64,000 nucleotides of DNA, taken from contig NZ_JACCFV010000001.1 of the NCBI RefSeq assembly GCF_013410545.1, forward strand, positions 3,782,001 to 3,846,000. Direction: 5' to 3'. The position numbers were made by a program, and so were the translations under genes. Below, piece by piece: positions 44,874-54,850 of the stretch (the stretch's first letter is position 1; the number at the start of each line of letters is the position of its first letter). The stretch is from Pseudoclavibacter chungangensis. GTDB taxonomy: Bacteria > Actinomycetota > Actinomycetes > Actinomycetales > Microbacteriaceae. The notes beneath the pieces are model-generated. The model worked only from the letters and a program-made list of their open reading frames with translations, was not told where the DNA came from and ran no database searches.

Positions 44874-46828
44874 TCAGGGTGCGCCGTCCGGCTCGCGTTC
44901 GTCGGATTCCATCGATGCGAGCTGTGCGTCGAGCTCGGCGTCGAGTTCGGCGCCGGCATCGGAGGCGGAGGCGGCGTCGGCGTCGAGGCCGGGTGCGTCC
45001 GCGTCGGGCGAGGACAGTATCCCGTCGAACGGGTCGGCGTCGTCGCGGCTCCGGGTCGTGGGTTCGCCCGGCCGCGCCGGGTCGGGACGCCCGTGCTCGA
45101 GATCGGCCGTCTGCTCGAGCTGGAGGCGGAGCCCGAGCTCGAGCGCGTCCATGGCCGCGAGGACCGAGCGCGTGCACTTCACGTCGTAGTACCCGCCCTC
45201 CTGCAGGTCGAGGAGCACGTCGCGCCGCGCCGCGATGGTGCGCAGCTTCCGGCCGAGGTGCCCCTCTCCCTCGCGAGGCTCGACCTCGACCTCGGCGAGC
45301 GCGTCCGACACGGCCTGACGCTGTCGGCGCAGGTCCTCGGGATCGGGGCGGGAGGGCTTGATCCAACGGACGAGCGGCGCGAGCGTGCTGCCCTGGACGA
45401 GGAGCGACAGGACGGCGACCGCGAACGCGACGAGGACGAGCGACGAGCGGTAGGGGTCGTGAGCGGGAGGGTCTGTGCCGCGGCGAGCGTCACGGCGCCG
45501 CGCATGCCGGCGCCGACCATGACGATCCCGTCCCGCATCGTGAGCGGCTGGCGCGTGTAGTAGTCGATGTCGCTCAGGATGCGTCGCACGGAGCGATCGA
45601 GCTGCTGCCAGCGCGACTCCAGCGCAGCGGGATCCGCTGTCCGGCCGTCGTCGCGGCGCCGAAGCCGATGCCGGAGCGTGCCGACCGTCCGCTTGACGCG
45701 GTGGTGGAACGTCTCGGACTCCGCCACGGGGTCGGGTGTCTTCAACTGCTTGGCGCGGTGGAGGTCGCGGTCCATGATGGCCGACTCCATGGCCTCCATC
45801 CTCGGCTGCATCGACTGCGCGCGTCGGGCGTTGCGGCCCATCGCCCCGATGAGCGGCAACATGTACGCGGCGCGGACGAGCATCATGACGACGAGCGCGA
45901 ACGCGGCGAGCACGACGATGAACGCGAGCGAACCGATCGTGTCGGCCTCGTCGGTGTGCTGGGTCACGAGGCTGCGGATCTCGAGCCCCATGACGAGGAA
46001 CACCGCCCCCTCGAGGACGAGCGTCACGGCGTTCCACATGGTCATCGCGGTGAGCCGTTGCGCGGGATCGGACGCGCGGTCCTTCGCCCGGCCCGTGACG
46101 ATCCCCGCGACGACGGCCGCGACGAGGCCCGACCCCTGCAGCAGGTCGGTGGGCACCGACGCGACGAACGGGACGGCGAAGGACAGCACCGCGGCGATCG
46201 TCGCGTCGCCGGCGGTCCTCCTCGCGTACACGCCGAGCTTGCCCGCGAGGAAGCCGATGACGAGTGCGATCGCGACCGAGTAGGCGAACTGCCCGATCGC
46301 CTCCCAGAGCGAGAACGAGGCGGCGGCCGCCGCGATCGCGGTCCGGAGCGTCACGAGCGCCGTGGCGTCGTTGAGCAGCGACTCGCCCTCGAGGATCGTC
46401 GTGACCCGCGACGAGATGCCGACGCCGCGCGCGATCGTCGTGGCCACCGCGTCGGTGGGCGAGAGGATCGCGCCGAGCGCGATGCACCAGGCGAGGTCGA
46501 GCGACGGGATGATGAGGTGGAACACGAATCCCAGCAGTACCGAGCTCACGATGACGAGTGCGACGGCGAGCCCGCTGATCGCGGTGAACTCGCGTCGGAA
46601 GTTCATCGCCGGCATCGAGACCGCGCTGCCGAACAGGAGCGGTGGGAGGACGACCGCGAGGATGAGGTCGGGCTCGACCTCGATCTCGGGCACGAACGGG
46701 AGGAACGAGACACCGATCCCGACGAGCACGAGGACGAGCGGTGCGGCGACGTGCCACTTCGGGGCGATGCGCGCCGTGACGGCGATCACCACGGCGGCGG
46801 CGACCGCCACGAGGATAGCGATGTCCAT
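44874..46828 (-). pseudogene. Na+/H+ antiporter (CPA1 family) with one-base frameshift
   Basis: The N-terminal frame starting at 46828 encodes about 12 membrane spans of an NhaP/CPA1 exchanger (PDLILAVVLPPLLFGSAV, WCIALGAILSPTDAVA, ILEGESLLNDATALV, TGRAKDRASDPAQRL, GAGMRGAVTLAAAQTLPL). At 45453-45456 (four G on the plus strand) the frame breaks; reading on with one extra base gives PYRSSLVLVAFAVAVLSLLVQGSTLAPLVRW, the expected last span, and a cytoplasmic tail rich in Asp/Ala/Glu to the stop at 44874. The full product would be about 651 residues. The gene is either inactivated or the base is missing from the assembly. Confidence 0.8.
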
Positions 46829-46907
46829 GGCTCCGACCCCCTGCTCCGCGACCGTCGGGCGGCTCGGTCGCACGCGACGATTCTGCACCCCCGGGCCCGT
46901 GATCGGA

Positions 46908-46939
46908 ACGGCCTCGTCGCTCGTGACCGACGAGGCCGT
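46908..46939 (-). terminator. Hairpin after the SnoaL-like gene
   Basis: Perfect 12-bp arms ACGGCCTCGTCG and CGACGAGGCCGT around an eight-base loop, 27 bases beyond the stop of the minus-strand SnoaL-like gene and ahead of the antiporter start. No U tract. Confidence 0.65.
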
Positions 46940-46965
46940 CCCGTCATCGACGTCCGCTCGGTGCG

Positions 46966-47337
46966 TCAGTCGACCCCCATGAACATGTGCACGCTCGCGA
47001 ATCGCCCCGCCTCGATGCGGGCGATGTCGACGCCCCGGGCCGCGGTCGATCCGTCGGGTGCGAGCATCGACCATCGCAGCAGGAGGAGGTCGCCGCCGTC
47101 GATGCGCTGGTCGTACACGAAGCGCATGCCCTGGCCGGCGATCCGTTCGTCGTGCACGCGGGTCGTGTGGGCGACGATCGCGTCGACGCCGGTGAGGGTG
47201 CGTCCCGCCGGGGCGATCGAGAGTCGTCCGTCGGGTGCCCAGATGCGCTCGACGATCTCGCGACGCCGGGCGGGGTCGGGGTCGATCCAGGTGGCGAGGT
47301 GATCGCGCTCGAGGGCGTCGAGGTCGGTCGTGTTCAT
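46966..47337 (-). CDS. SnoaL-like (NTF2-fold) protein
   Basis: 123 residues with the NTF2/SnoaL layout: N-terminal helices (LDALERDHLATWIDPDPARRREIVERIWAPDGRL), a conserved GVDAIVAHTTRVHDE helix, then a beta-sheet (MRFVYDQRIDGGDLLLLRWSMLAPDGS, GVDIARIEAGRFASVHMF). Members are ligand-binding pockets or polyketide-cyclase-like enzymes; the function here is unknown. Divergent from a TetR gene 82 bases away, with a matched pair of inverted 12-bp elements between them, so it is probably the repressor's target. Confidence 0.82.
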   Translation of the reverse strand: MNTTDLDALERDHLATWIDPDPARRREIVERIWAPDGRLSIAPAGRTLTGVDAIVAHTTRVHDERIAGQGMRFVYDQRIDGGDLLLLRWSMLAPDGSTAARGVDIARIEAGRFASVHMFMGVD

Positions 47338-47350
47338 GGTGTCCTCCCGA

Positions 47351-47404
47351 AGGTTTGTTGACGACGTCAGCGTACGTCTGTGAGTGGACGATGTCAACAA
47401 ACCT
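47351..47404. promoter_or_regulatory. Paired inverted 12-bp elements in the divergent tetR promoter
   Basis: AGGTTTGTTGAC (47351-47362) and its exact complement GTCAACAAACCT (47393-47404) face each other across 30 bases, each close to one of the divergent start codons. TTGTTGAC also resembles a -35 box in both directions. Likely two operator sites or paired half-sites for the neighbouring TetR protein. Confidence 0.6.
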
Positions 47405-47419
47405 GGATAGGCTCGTCGC

Positions 47420-48019
47420 ATGAGCCCGAGAGACCCCGGCCCCACCCGCGCGGCCGTGCTCGCCGCGGCCGCCCAACTGCTCGAGCGCGGTGGCCCCGAG
47501 GCCGTGACGCTGCGCGGCGTCGGTGAGGCGGCCGGTGTCTCGCGCTCCGCGCCGTACCGCCACTTCGACGACAAGACGGCGCTGCTCACCGAACTCGCGA
47601 CACAGACGCTCTCGGAACTCGCCGACCGCATCCGCACCGCCGCCGCGGAGATCGACGACCCCGCCCGATCCCTCCGCGCCGGGTGCGCCGCGTACATCGC
47701 GCACGCGCTCGAACACCCGCAGCACTATCAGCTCGTGTTCGGGAGCGAACCGATCGGTCATCCGACGCCGGAGCTCGAACGCGCGGCCGATGCGGGCATG
47801 GACGCGATCACCGAGATCGTCGAGCGCGCGCAGGGCACCGGGTGGCGTCAGGGGCTCCCGACGCGCGAGCTCGCGACCGTCGTCTGGGTCGCCCTCCACG
47901 GCATCGCGCAGCTCGACATCACGGGCCACCTCCACGAACCGCGCACCCTCGACGGCAGCACTCGCGTCGGCGAGCTCGTCGACCTCGCGCTCACGGCCCT
48001 CGGGGTCGACGCGGCCTGA
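47420..48019 (+). CDS. TetR/AcrR-family regulator
   Basis: 199 residues. The DNA-binding domain is canonical (TRAAVLAAAAQLLERGGPEAVTLRGVGEAAGVSRSAPYRHFDDKTALLTELATQTL). The C-terminal domain resembles the WHG/TetR_C_13-type ligand-binding region (GCAAYIAHALEHPQHYQLVFGSEP, ELATVVWVALHGIAQLDITGHL). The ATG at 47420 directly follows the right-hand inverted element. Probably represses itself and the divergent SnoaL-like gene. Confidence 0.9.
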   Translation: MSPRDPGPTRAAVLAAAAQLLERGGPEAVTLRGVGEAAGVSRSAPYRHFDDKTALLTELATQTLSELADRIRTAAAEIDDPARSLRAGCAAYIAHALEHPQHYQLVFGSEPIGHPTPELERAADAGMDAITEIVERAQGTGWRQGLPTRELATVVWVALHGIAQLDITGHLHEPRTLDGSTRVGELVDLALTALGVDAA

Positions 48020-48069
48020 GCCCGCGCGGCCCGGCGAACATGCGGCGGGGCGATCCCGGGCGGTGGCGA

Positions 48070-50031
48070 TCAGCGGTCGCGGCGGTAACGGAACAGCCGG
48101 ATCACGAGTCGGAACGCGAGCGCGAACGCACCGATCGCCGCCATCGCACCGAGCAGGGGATAGAGGGCGAGCCCCGTCGCGAGTTCGGGCCCTCCGGGCG
48201 TCGTGCCGAGCCAGACGGCCCCGACGAACAGGATCGTGGCGAAGACGGCGGACGCCACGTCGTCGACCACCGCGCGGACGAAGTCACGATCACGCTGATC
48301 GGCGAACGTGCGCGTCCGGACGGCGAACGATCCGTCCGCGAGCTGCGCGGACACGCGTTCGAGCCGACCGGGCACCCGGTCGGCGAGCGCGAGCGCGAGG
48401 CTCGAGCGCGTCACCACCCGCTCTGCGAGCCGGGCCGGGTCGACCGCCCGCGTGACGAGGTCGGGCAGGGCGCCGCGCACGAACGAGTCCTGGTCGAGCT
48501 CCGGCGCGAGCGCCCGGAGCACGCCGAGCAGCGCGACGACCGTCCGGAACGCGCCCGCCACATCGCCCGGTACGACGATGCCGAAGCGCGTGAGGAACGC
48601 GAACAGCTCGCCGACGAGCGTCCCGACGGGGTCGGGGCTGTACCGGCTGAGGGTGACGAGGCGGCCGAGCTCGCGCCGCATCGCCGCGCGATCCGTGTCC
48701 GCACCGACCTCGAACGCCATCTCGAGCGCCGTCACGGCCCCGACCGTGTCGTCCTGCAGCACCGCGAGCAGCAGCGTCCCGAGGAGCGCACGCGTCTCGG
48801 CGTCGATGACACCGATCGCCCCGAAGTCGAGCAGCCCGATGCGGCCGTCGTCGAGGACGAGCACGTTGCCGGGGTGCAGATCGGCGTGGAACACGCCCTG
48901 CACGAGCACGCCCGTGAGCACGGCGCCCGCGAGCTCCCGCGCGAGTCGCTCGCGATCGGCGGTGGGCAGCGCATCAGCGGCGGTCGCGACCGGGCCGCCG
49001 TCGAGCCTCGTCATGACGAGCACCCGCTCGCCCGAGAGCTCGGGCACGATGCGTGGCGTCGCGATGAGCGGGCGATCCGCGAGGGCACGCGCGAGCGCCT
49101 GCGTGTTGCGCGCCTCGATGCGGTAGTCGAGCTCCTCGAGCAGCGACCCGCGCAGGCCCGTCGCGATCGCGCGGAGCCCCATGCCGCGCGCCCAGTTCCA
49201 ACGCCGCTCGGCATCCGTGGCGAAGCGGACGAGGATGTCGGCGTCCACGCGCACGCGCGGTGCCGCGCCCGGCCGCTGCACCTTCACGACGACCCGCGTG
49301 CCGTCGTGCAGCGTCGCCGCGTGCACCTGCGCGATCGACGCCGCCGCGAACGGGACGGGATCGAACGAGGCCAGACGCGTCGATGGTGCCTCGCCCCACT
49401 CGTCGCGCAGGAGCGCCTCGACGTCGACGCTCGGCGCGGGTTCCGCCGCGGACTGCAACCTGGCCAGCGCCGCCGTGAGGGCGGGCGGCAGATTCTGCAC
49501 GCGCGTCGAGAGGATCTGCCCGACCTTGACGAACGTCGGGCCCGAGCGCTCGAGCGTGCGCACGACCGCGGCGGAGAACGCCGGGTCGGACGGCCCGAGC
49601 CGCAATCGCCGCCACAGGCCGGACGACGCGACGACCCAGCTCAGCTCGAGGTATCGCAGGGCGCGCCGAGCGCCGTCCCGGACGCCGACGGCCGCCTCGA
49701 GCGGCCCCGGCAGACGACCGGTCGGGACCACGAGCTCCCACACGACGAGGACGCCGAGCGCGACGACGAGCGAGCCGACGAACAGCAGGCCGAGCACGAG
49801 CGACGAGACGAGCAGCGTTCCGGCGCCCGACGATGCGCTCGGCGTGAGGCCGACGGCCGTGAGCACCGGCACGGCCGACTCGCTCAGGAGGGCGAGCGAG
49901 GCGATCGCGACGAGGAACGCGCGCAGCCGACCCGGCTGATCGCCGAGGAGGCGCCGCAGGACCGTCCCGACGGCGATCCCGTACACGATCACGACGAGGG
50001 CGCCGAGCATCGATCCGAAGAGGTACTCCAC
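48070..50031 (-). CDS. ABC1/UbiB-family atypical kinase
   Basis: 653-residue membrane-associated ATPase/kinase-like protein. N-terminal membrane spans (ALVVIVYGIAVGTVLRRLLG, GTLLVSSLVLGLLFVGSLVVALGVLVVWELV) precede the UbiB core: KxGQ (FVKVGQILSTR), Ala-rich loop (FAAASIAQVHAATL), Lys (VVVKVQRPG), ExD (LLEELDYRIEARN), catalytic HxDxHPGN (VFHADLHPGNVLV) and DFG (IGLLDFGAIG). Two C-terminal spans follow. Members support ubiquinone/menaquinone or lipid metabolism; the exact role in actinobacteria is unclear. GTG start after GGGAGGGAG. Tandem with recQ on the same strand. Confidence 0.9.
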   Translation of the reverse strand: MEYLFGSMLGALVVIVYGIAVGTVLRRLLGDQPGRLRAFLVAIASLALLSESAVPVLTAVGLTPSASSGAGTLLVSSLVLGLLFVGSLVVALGVLVVWELVVPTGRLPGPLEAAVGVRDGARRALRYLELSWVVASSGLWRRLRLGPSDPAFSAAVVRTLERSGPTFVKVGQILSTRVQNLPPALTAALARLQSAAEPAPSVDVEALLRDEWGEAPSTRLASFDPVPFAAASIAQVHAATLHDGTRVVVKVQRPGAAPRVRVDADILVRFATDAERRWNWARGMGLRAIATGLRGSLLEELDYRIEARNTQALARALADRPLIATPRIVPELSGERVLVMTRLDGGPVATAADALPTADRERLARELAGAVLTGVLVQGVFHADLHPGNVLVLDDGRIGLLDFGAIGVIDAETRALLGTLLLAVLQDDTVGAVTALEMAFEVGADTDRAAMRRELGRLVTLSRYSPDPVGTLVGELFAFLTRFGIVVPGDVAGAFRTVVALLGVLRALAPELDQDSFVRGALPDLVTRAVDPARLAERVVTRSSLALALADRVPGRLERVSAQLADGSFAVRTRTFADQRDRDFVRAVVDDVASAVFATILFVGAVWLGTTPGGPELATGLALYPLLGAMAAIGAFALAFRLVIRLFRYRRDR

Positions 50032-50075
50032 GCGACTCCCTCCCGTCCTCGACCCGGCCGCCCCTCTCTCGGAGG

Positions 50076-52037
50076 CTAGTAGCCCTCGTCCGGGGGCGGC
50101 TCGAAGTCGAACGGATCCGCCGGTGGCGGGACGTCCTCGAACGACACCGCGGGCTCCCTCGCGGGGGCGGTCACCGGCCGCGACGCGGAACGCGCGCTCG
50201 GCGGCGGCCCGGCGGCGGGGGCGTCGCCCGACACGATCGCCAGCACCTCGTCGCCGTACCGGTCGAGCTTGGCCTGCCCGACGCCCGAGACGTCCGCGAG
50301 GGCCGAGCGGTCGGCGGGCGCGGCGGCCGCGATCGCGGCGAGCGTCGCGTTCGAGAACACGACGTACGCGGGCACCTCCTGCACCTTCGCCGTCGCGAGC
50401 CGCCACGTGCGGAGCCGCTCGAACAGGTCCTGCCCGTCGCCCGCGAGCTCGGGCGGTGCCGTGCGCGCGCGTCGCGAGACGCCTGCCGCACCGGCCCGGC
50501 GCTCGGGCTCGCGGCGCAGGAGCACCGTCCGCTCACCACGCAACACCTCGCGTGAGCCGTCCGTCAGGCCCAGGACGCCGTACTCACCCACCGATTCGAG
50601 CAACCGTTGGGCGAGCATCTGGCGCACGATGCCCCGCCACTCGGTGTCGCCGAGGTCCGTCCCGATCCCGAACGTCGACAGCTCGTCGTGCCCGCGCTGC
50701 TGCATGCGCGGGGTCTCCTTGCCGCGGAGGATGTCGATGATGTGGCCGGCCCCGAACGACTGGCGGCGCTGCCCGAGCCGCACGATCGTCGAGAGGAGCT
50801 TCTGGGCGGGCACCGTCCCGTCCCACGACTCGGGCGGTTCGAGGCACGTGTCGCAATTGCCGCACGGCTCCGACTCCTGGCCGAAGTAGCGCAGCAACTG
50901 TTGGCGACGGCACGTGATCGTCTCGCACAGGGCGAGCATCGCGTCGAGGTGCATCGACTGGGCACGCTTGCGTTGCGCGTCGCCCTCGCCGTCCTCGATC
51001 ATGCGTCGCTGCTGCACGACGTCCTGCAGGCCGTACGCGAGCCACGCGGTCGACGGCAGCCCGTCGCGCCCCGCACGACCCGTCTCCTGGTAGTACCCCT
51101 CGATCGACTTCGGCAGGTCGAGGTGCGCGACGAAGCGGACGTCCGGTTTATCGATGCCCATGCCGAACGCGATCGTCGCCGTCATGACGATGCCGTCCTC
51201 GCGAAGGAAGCGCGCCTGGTTCGTGGCGCGCGTCGCCGCATCGAGGCCCGCGTGGTAGGGGAGCGCGGCGATGCCCTGGGCGGTGAGCCACTCGGCGGTC
51301 CGCTCGACGGAGTTCCGCGACAGGCAGTACACGATCCCGGCCTCGCCCGGGTGCTCCTGCGTGATGAGCCGGAGCAGCTGTGCCTTCGCGTCCTGCTTCG
51401 GGGCGATCCGGTACTGGATGTTGGGGCGATCGAAGCTCGAGACGAACATCGGTGCCTCGGTGAGCCCGAGCCGTTCGGCGATCTCGACGCGCGTCTGCGA
51501 CGTCGCGGTCGCCGTCAGTGCGATGCGGGGGACGTCCGGCCAGCGCTCGTGCAGGAGGCCGAGCTGCAGGTAGTCGGGGCGGAAGTCGTGGCCCCACTGC
51601 GCGACGCAGTGCGCCTCGTCGATCGCGAACAGTGCGATCTCGGCCCGATCGAGCAGGCCCGCGGCGACCGGCAGCCGCTCGGGCGCGAGGTAGAGCAGAT
51701 CGAGCTCGCCCGCGAGGAGCGCCCCCTCGACGGCTCGTCGCTCGTCGGGCGACTGGGTCGAGTTGAGGAACGCGGCACGGACGCCGAGCTGTTCGAGGGC
51801 CTCGACCTGGTCCTGCATGAGCGCGATGAGGGGTGAGACGACGACGCCCGTTCCCGGTCGCACGATCGAGGGGATCTGGTAGCAGAGGCTCTTGCCGCCG
51901 CCCGTCGGCATGAGGACGAGCGCGTCGCCGCCGTCGCACACCTGCCGGATGATGTCCGCCTGGTCCCCACGGAACGCGTCGTAGCCGAAGACCCTGCCGA
52001 GGACCTCGAGAACACGGGAATCCGTCGCAGTCGCCAT
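50076..52037 (-). CDS. recQ: ATP-dependent DNA helicase RecQ
   Basis: 3'-5' DNA helicase of 653 residues for recombinational repair. Walker A ([15 protein letters not shown]), DEAH box ([20 protein letters not shown]), the aromatic-rich loop, motif III (ALTATAT), motif V-VI ([38 protein letters not shown]), zinc-binding Cys set ([24 protein letters not shown]), winged helix and a C-terminal HRDC ([28 protein letters not shown]) are all present. The end is Pro-rich. The ATG at 52037 was taken over a GTG one codon upstream. Confidence 0.96.
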   Translation of the reverse strand: MATATDSRVLEVLGRVFGYDAFRGDQADIIRQVCDGGDALVLMPTGGGKSLCYQIPSIVRPGTGVVVSPLIALMQDQVEALEQLGVRAAFLNSTQSPDERRAVEGALLAGELDLLYLAPERLPVAAGLLDRAEIALFAIDEAHCVAQWGHDFRPDYLQLGLLHERWPDVPRIALTATATSQTRVEIAERLGLTEAPMFVSSFDRPNIQYRIAPKQDAKAQLLRLITQEHPGEAGIVYCLSRNSVERTAEWLTAQGIAALPYHAGLDAATRATNQARFLREDGIVMTATIAFGMGIDKPDVRFVAHLDLPKSIEGYYQETGRAGRDGLPSTAWLAYGLQDVVQQRRMIEDGEGDAQRKRAQSMHLDAMLALCETITCRRQQLLRYFGQESEPCGNCDTCLEPPESWDGTVPAQKLLSTIVRLGQRRQSFGAGHIIDILRGKETPRMQQRGHDELSTFGIGTDLGDTEWRGIVRQMLAQRLLESVGEYGVLGLTDGSREVLRGERTVLLRREPERRAGAAGVSRRARTAPPELAGDGQDLFERLRTWRLATAKVQEVPAYVVFSNATLAAIAAAAPADRSALADVSGVGQAKLDRYGDEVLAIVSGDAPAAGPPPSARSASRPVTAPAREPAVSFEDVPPPADPFDFEPPPDEGY

Positions 52038-52118
52038 CACCCCAGCCTACGTCGCGCGGGCCGCTCCTTCCCGTCGGCGAGCCGGTCGGTGGGACGCGAC
52101 ACGCGGCGACGTGGCGGC

Positions 52119-53918
52119 TCAGTGTCGCGGCGCGTGGAGCAGCCAGTCGCCGGCCTCGGCGAACCCGGGTACCTGCACGAGGGCCAGGTCGATCGCCGCC
52201 GCGACGGCGATCACCGCGAGCACCGTCCACACGACCGGTCGCCGCGCGGTCGCGAGCGTCGCACCGACGAGCACGGCGACGCAGGGGCCCATGAGCGACC
52301 ACAGTCCGAGCGCCTCCTCGAGCGGTGCGGGATACACGATCGCACCGATCGAGAGGGCGCACAGCCAGAGCGCGCCGAGCCAGAGGGCGCCCGTCCCTGC
52401 CGTGCGCACCGTCCGGCGCAGTCCCGTCGCGACGACGGCCACGCCGACGCCGATGACGACGGCCAGGAGCGCACCGGACACCGTGGCGGTCGGCGACAGG
52501 GAGACGAAGAACAGGTCGGTCGGGGAGACGACCGCCCGCGTCGCGCGCGCCTCGCTCGTCGAGGCGCCGATGGCGATCGACACGAGGAGCGGGGTGACGA
52601 GTGCGGCCGCGACCGCGAGCGCCCCGCCGAGCGTCCGAAGCGTCCGCGCGTTCGTGTCGCCGAGCAGCCTCGCGAGGGGCAGTACGACGAGCAGCACGAT
52701 CATCGGTGCGCACGCGTAGACGGCCAGGACCAGGAGGAGGACGAAGGTCGACCAGCGCAGCAGGTTCCGCGCGCACGCCGCGTATCGATGCCGCCGCGTC
52801 GCGGGTGCGACGAGTCGGAGCTCGAGCCCCGAGCCCGGGAGGGCCTCCCGGTACTCCACGGCCCACGTGAGCGCGACGACCGACCAGATGCCGAACGCGA
52901 GGCCGAACCCGGCCCCCGACACGGTGGCACCGTCGAAGAGCGCGCGGGGGAGCAGGGCGAAGACGATCCCCGCGAACACCGCCGCGCGAGCGCCCGCGAT
53001 CTGCAGGCAACAGGTCGAGATACCGGCCGCGACCACGCCGATCGTGACCGCGGCGAGCACCCGGAACGAGAACTCGGACGCACCCGTGATCCCGAACCAG
53101 TGGTGCACGAGCGCGAGCCACAGGGCGTCGTCGGCGTGGCCCGCCTGCGTGAGCGCCCAGAAGTCGTCGCTGCTGCGTGCCGTGACGGCGAGCAGATTGA
53201 GCTCGTTCGGCGTCAGGCTCGGGAGCCAGTCCCCGGCGAGGCAGAGGAGCGCGGCGCCGAGACCGATCCAGAGCGGCACGAGTCGCTCCCAGCGCGTGTG
53301 GCGCTGCCGCACGCGGCGCGACGGACGACCATCCGCCCAGTTCGCCCAATCGACGTCGTGTGGCGGAGCGCCCCCGTCGCCCGCCGCCTCGCGGCGGCCC
53401 GGGGCACCCCGCGGCGGGACGGGCGCGGCCACGGTCGCCGACGTGGGCGCCGGTGTGGTCGTGGCGATCGTGGGGACACCGTTCGCGGGCGTGGTGGTCG
53501 CCGGAGCGCCCGGCGCCTGGCGGTACACGTCGGGGACGCCCGCGACGGGCCTCGGCGTCGGCACCGTCGTCGTCGCGGACGGCCGACGCCTGACGGGCGC
53601 GACGACGACGCTCTCGTTCGCGGGCGCGGGCGGTGGCGGCGGAAGCATGGAACGGCGCGGGGTCGTCGCCTCGTCGATGTCGTTCGGTTGCGGGAGCGGC
53701 ACGGCGGCGGATGCGGGCGACGTGCCACTCGTCCGAGGAATCGGAGCGGCGACGATCGGGATCTGTCCCGTCGACGGGTAATACCGCACGGCGGGTTGGA
53801 CGGTGGGTTGCTCGACCGTGTCGAGCACGTGCAGCGAACGCGCGGCCGGCCCGGAGCGTGAGCGGCGACGGCCACCGTAGACGGGCATTCCGCTGCCGTC
53901 GTCGTCGCTGCCGTCCAT
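52119..53918 (-). CDS. Putative GT-C-type membrane glycosyltransferase
   Basis: 599 residues. The first about 215 are low-complexity, Pro/Ala/Thr-rich and cytoplasmic. Ten to twelve membrane spans follow (LVPLWIGLGAALLCLAGDWL, AAVFAGIVFALLPRALFDGA, FVLLLVLAVYACAPMIVLLVVLPLARLL, VSGALLAVVIGVGVAVVATGL, VVWTVLAVIAVAAAIDLALV). The short extracytoplasmic loop after span 1 (SLTPNELNLLAVTARSSDDFWALTQAGHADDALWLALVHHW) is reminiscent of PMT/ArnT-like GT-C enzymes that use lipid-linked sugars, but no decisive motif was found. ATG at 53918 after CGAGGTGATC. Function is tentative. Confidence 0.6.
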   Translation of the reverse strand: MDGSDDDGSGMPVYGGRRRSRSGPAARSLHVLDTVEQPTVQPAVRYYPSTGQIPIVAAPIPRTSGTSPASAAVPLPQPNDIDEATTPRRSMLPPPPPAPANESVVVAPVRRRPSATTTVPTPRPVAGVPDVYRQAPGAPATTTPANGVPTIATTTPAPTSATVAAPVPPRGAPGRREAAGDGGAPPHDVDWANWADGRPSRRVRQRHTRWERLVPLWIGLGAALLCLAGDWLPSLTPNELNLLAVTARSSDDFWALTQAGHADDALWLALVHHWFGITGASEFSFRVLAAVTIGVVAAGISTCCLQIAGARAAVFAGIVFALLPRALFDGATVSGAGFGLAFGIWSVVALTWAVEYREALPGSGLELRLVAPATRRHRYAACARNLLRWSTFVLLLVLAVYACAPMIVLLVVLPLARLLGDTNARTLRTLGGALAVAAALVTPLLVSIAIGASTSEARATRAVVSPTDLFFVSLSPTATVSGALLAVVIGVGVAVVATGLRRTVRTAGTGALWLGALWLCALSIGAIVYPAPLEEALGLWSLMGPCVAVLVGATLATARRPVVWTVLAVIAVAAAIDLALVQVPGFAEAGDWLLHAPRH

Positions 53919-54093
53919 GATCACCTCGAGTCGCCTGCCTCGCCTCGTCCGCTGCTTCGCGTGCCTGTCCTCCGCGAGCGTGGAATCCGTGCGGGCGGGG
54001 TCCAGGCGTCCTCCGACGGTAGTCAATCGACCCGCATGGACGTCGCCGGATCGGGGCGGTACCCGTCCCCATTGACGGACGATATGACCTGTG

Positions 54094-54741
54094 TCAGACG
54101 TTGCCCGGACGGTGTTCCGGACGGCCGGCGCCGTACCAGTCGTCGTCGGCGGGTGGCGTGAGCCGGACCCCCGATTCGCGGGCGACGATCGACCGCAGCT
54201 GACGGATCGCCTCGCGCGTGCGACGCTGATCGGAGTCCGTCACCTCCTTGAACACCATGCCCTCGAAGGCGAACAACACCATGTCGAGCAGGGCCTCGTC
54301 CTCGACGCCGAGCGCCCTGAGCGGCGCCGAGAGCGCCTCGCGATACTCGCGGTAGTACCGCTTGACCTGCGGGACGAGTTCGGGCCGTCGGCGCGATTCG
54401 AGGATCGCCTCGTAGAGGAACGCGTGCGTGTCGCGACTGTCGGTCACCGAGCGCGCGAGGTTCCGGGTGAACTCCGTGAGGCTCGGGACCTCGGCGAGTG
54501 CGCGAGCGTTCTCGATGCCCTCGTCGATGGCGAGGCTGAGGGCCTCGGTGATGAGCGCGTCGACCGACCCGAAGTGATAGCGCACGAGGCTGTGGGCGAC
54601 GCCCGCCGCCTCCGCGACCGAGCGCGAGGTGATGCCGCTGAGGCCGAGTGCGAGCCCGACGTCGATCGTCGCCCGAAGGAGTGCCGCCCGGCCGAGTGCG
54701 TTCTGCGGAGGGTCTACGGGGGTCTGGGACGAGACCGTCAT
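54094..54741 (-). CDS. TetR-family regulator
   Basis: 215 residues. DNA-binding domain near residues 15-65 (LGRAALLRATIDVGLALGLSGITSRSVAEAAGVAHSLVRYHFGSVDALITEALSLAI). The ligand-binding half is helical and Arg/Glu-rich (FLYEAILESRRRPELVPQVKRYYREYREALSAPLRALGVEDEALLDMVLFAFEGMVF). It is downstream of the rhodanese gene on the same strand but behind a hairpin, so it probably has its own promoter. Regulated genes are not evident. Confidence 0.88.
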   Translation of the reverse strand: MTVSSQTPVDPPQNALGRAALLRATIDVGLALGLSGITSRSVAEAAGVAHSLVRYHFGSVDALITEALSLAIDEGIENARALAEVPSLTEFTRNLARSVTDSRDTHAFLYEAILESRRRPELVPQVKRYYREYREALSAPLRALGVEDEALLDMVLFAFEGMVFKEVTDSDQRRTREAIRQLRSIVARESGVRLTPPADDDWYGAGRPEHRPGNV

Positions 54742-54799
54742 CACGGTGCCTCCGGCCGGTCGGTGGAACGTCGTCGATGGGGTGGAACGGTATGGAACA

Positions 54800-54821
54800 G
54801 CGCGGCCCTCTCGGGCCGCGC
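54800..54821 (-). terminator. Hairpin after the rhodanese gene
   Basis: Nine-bp arms GCGCGGCCC and GGGCCGCGC with a TCTC loop (plus-strand view), 30 bases past the stop of the minus-strand rhodanese gene. Ends that transcript before the TetR gene. Confidence 0.65.
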
Positions 54822-54850
54822 GGGTGTTTCGGGTGGTGCGTCGCGGCGGA

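Noticed and set aside
45179..47935. A single 918-residue minus-strand protein covering the antiporter and upstream genes
   Set aside because: It merges out-of-frame sequence of the SnoaL-like and TetR genes with the antiporter; only the part starting at 46828 is real.
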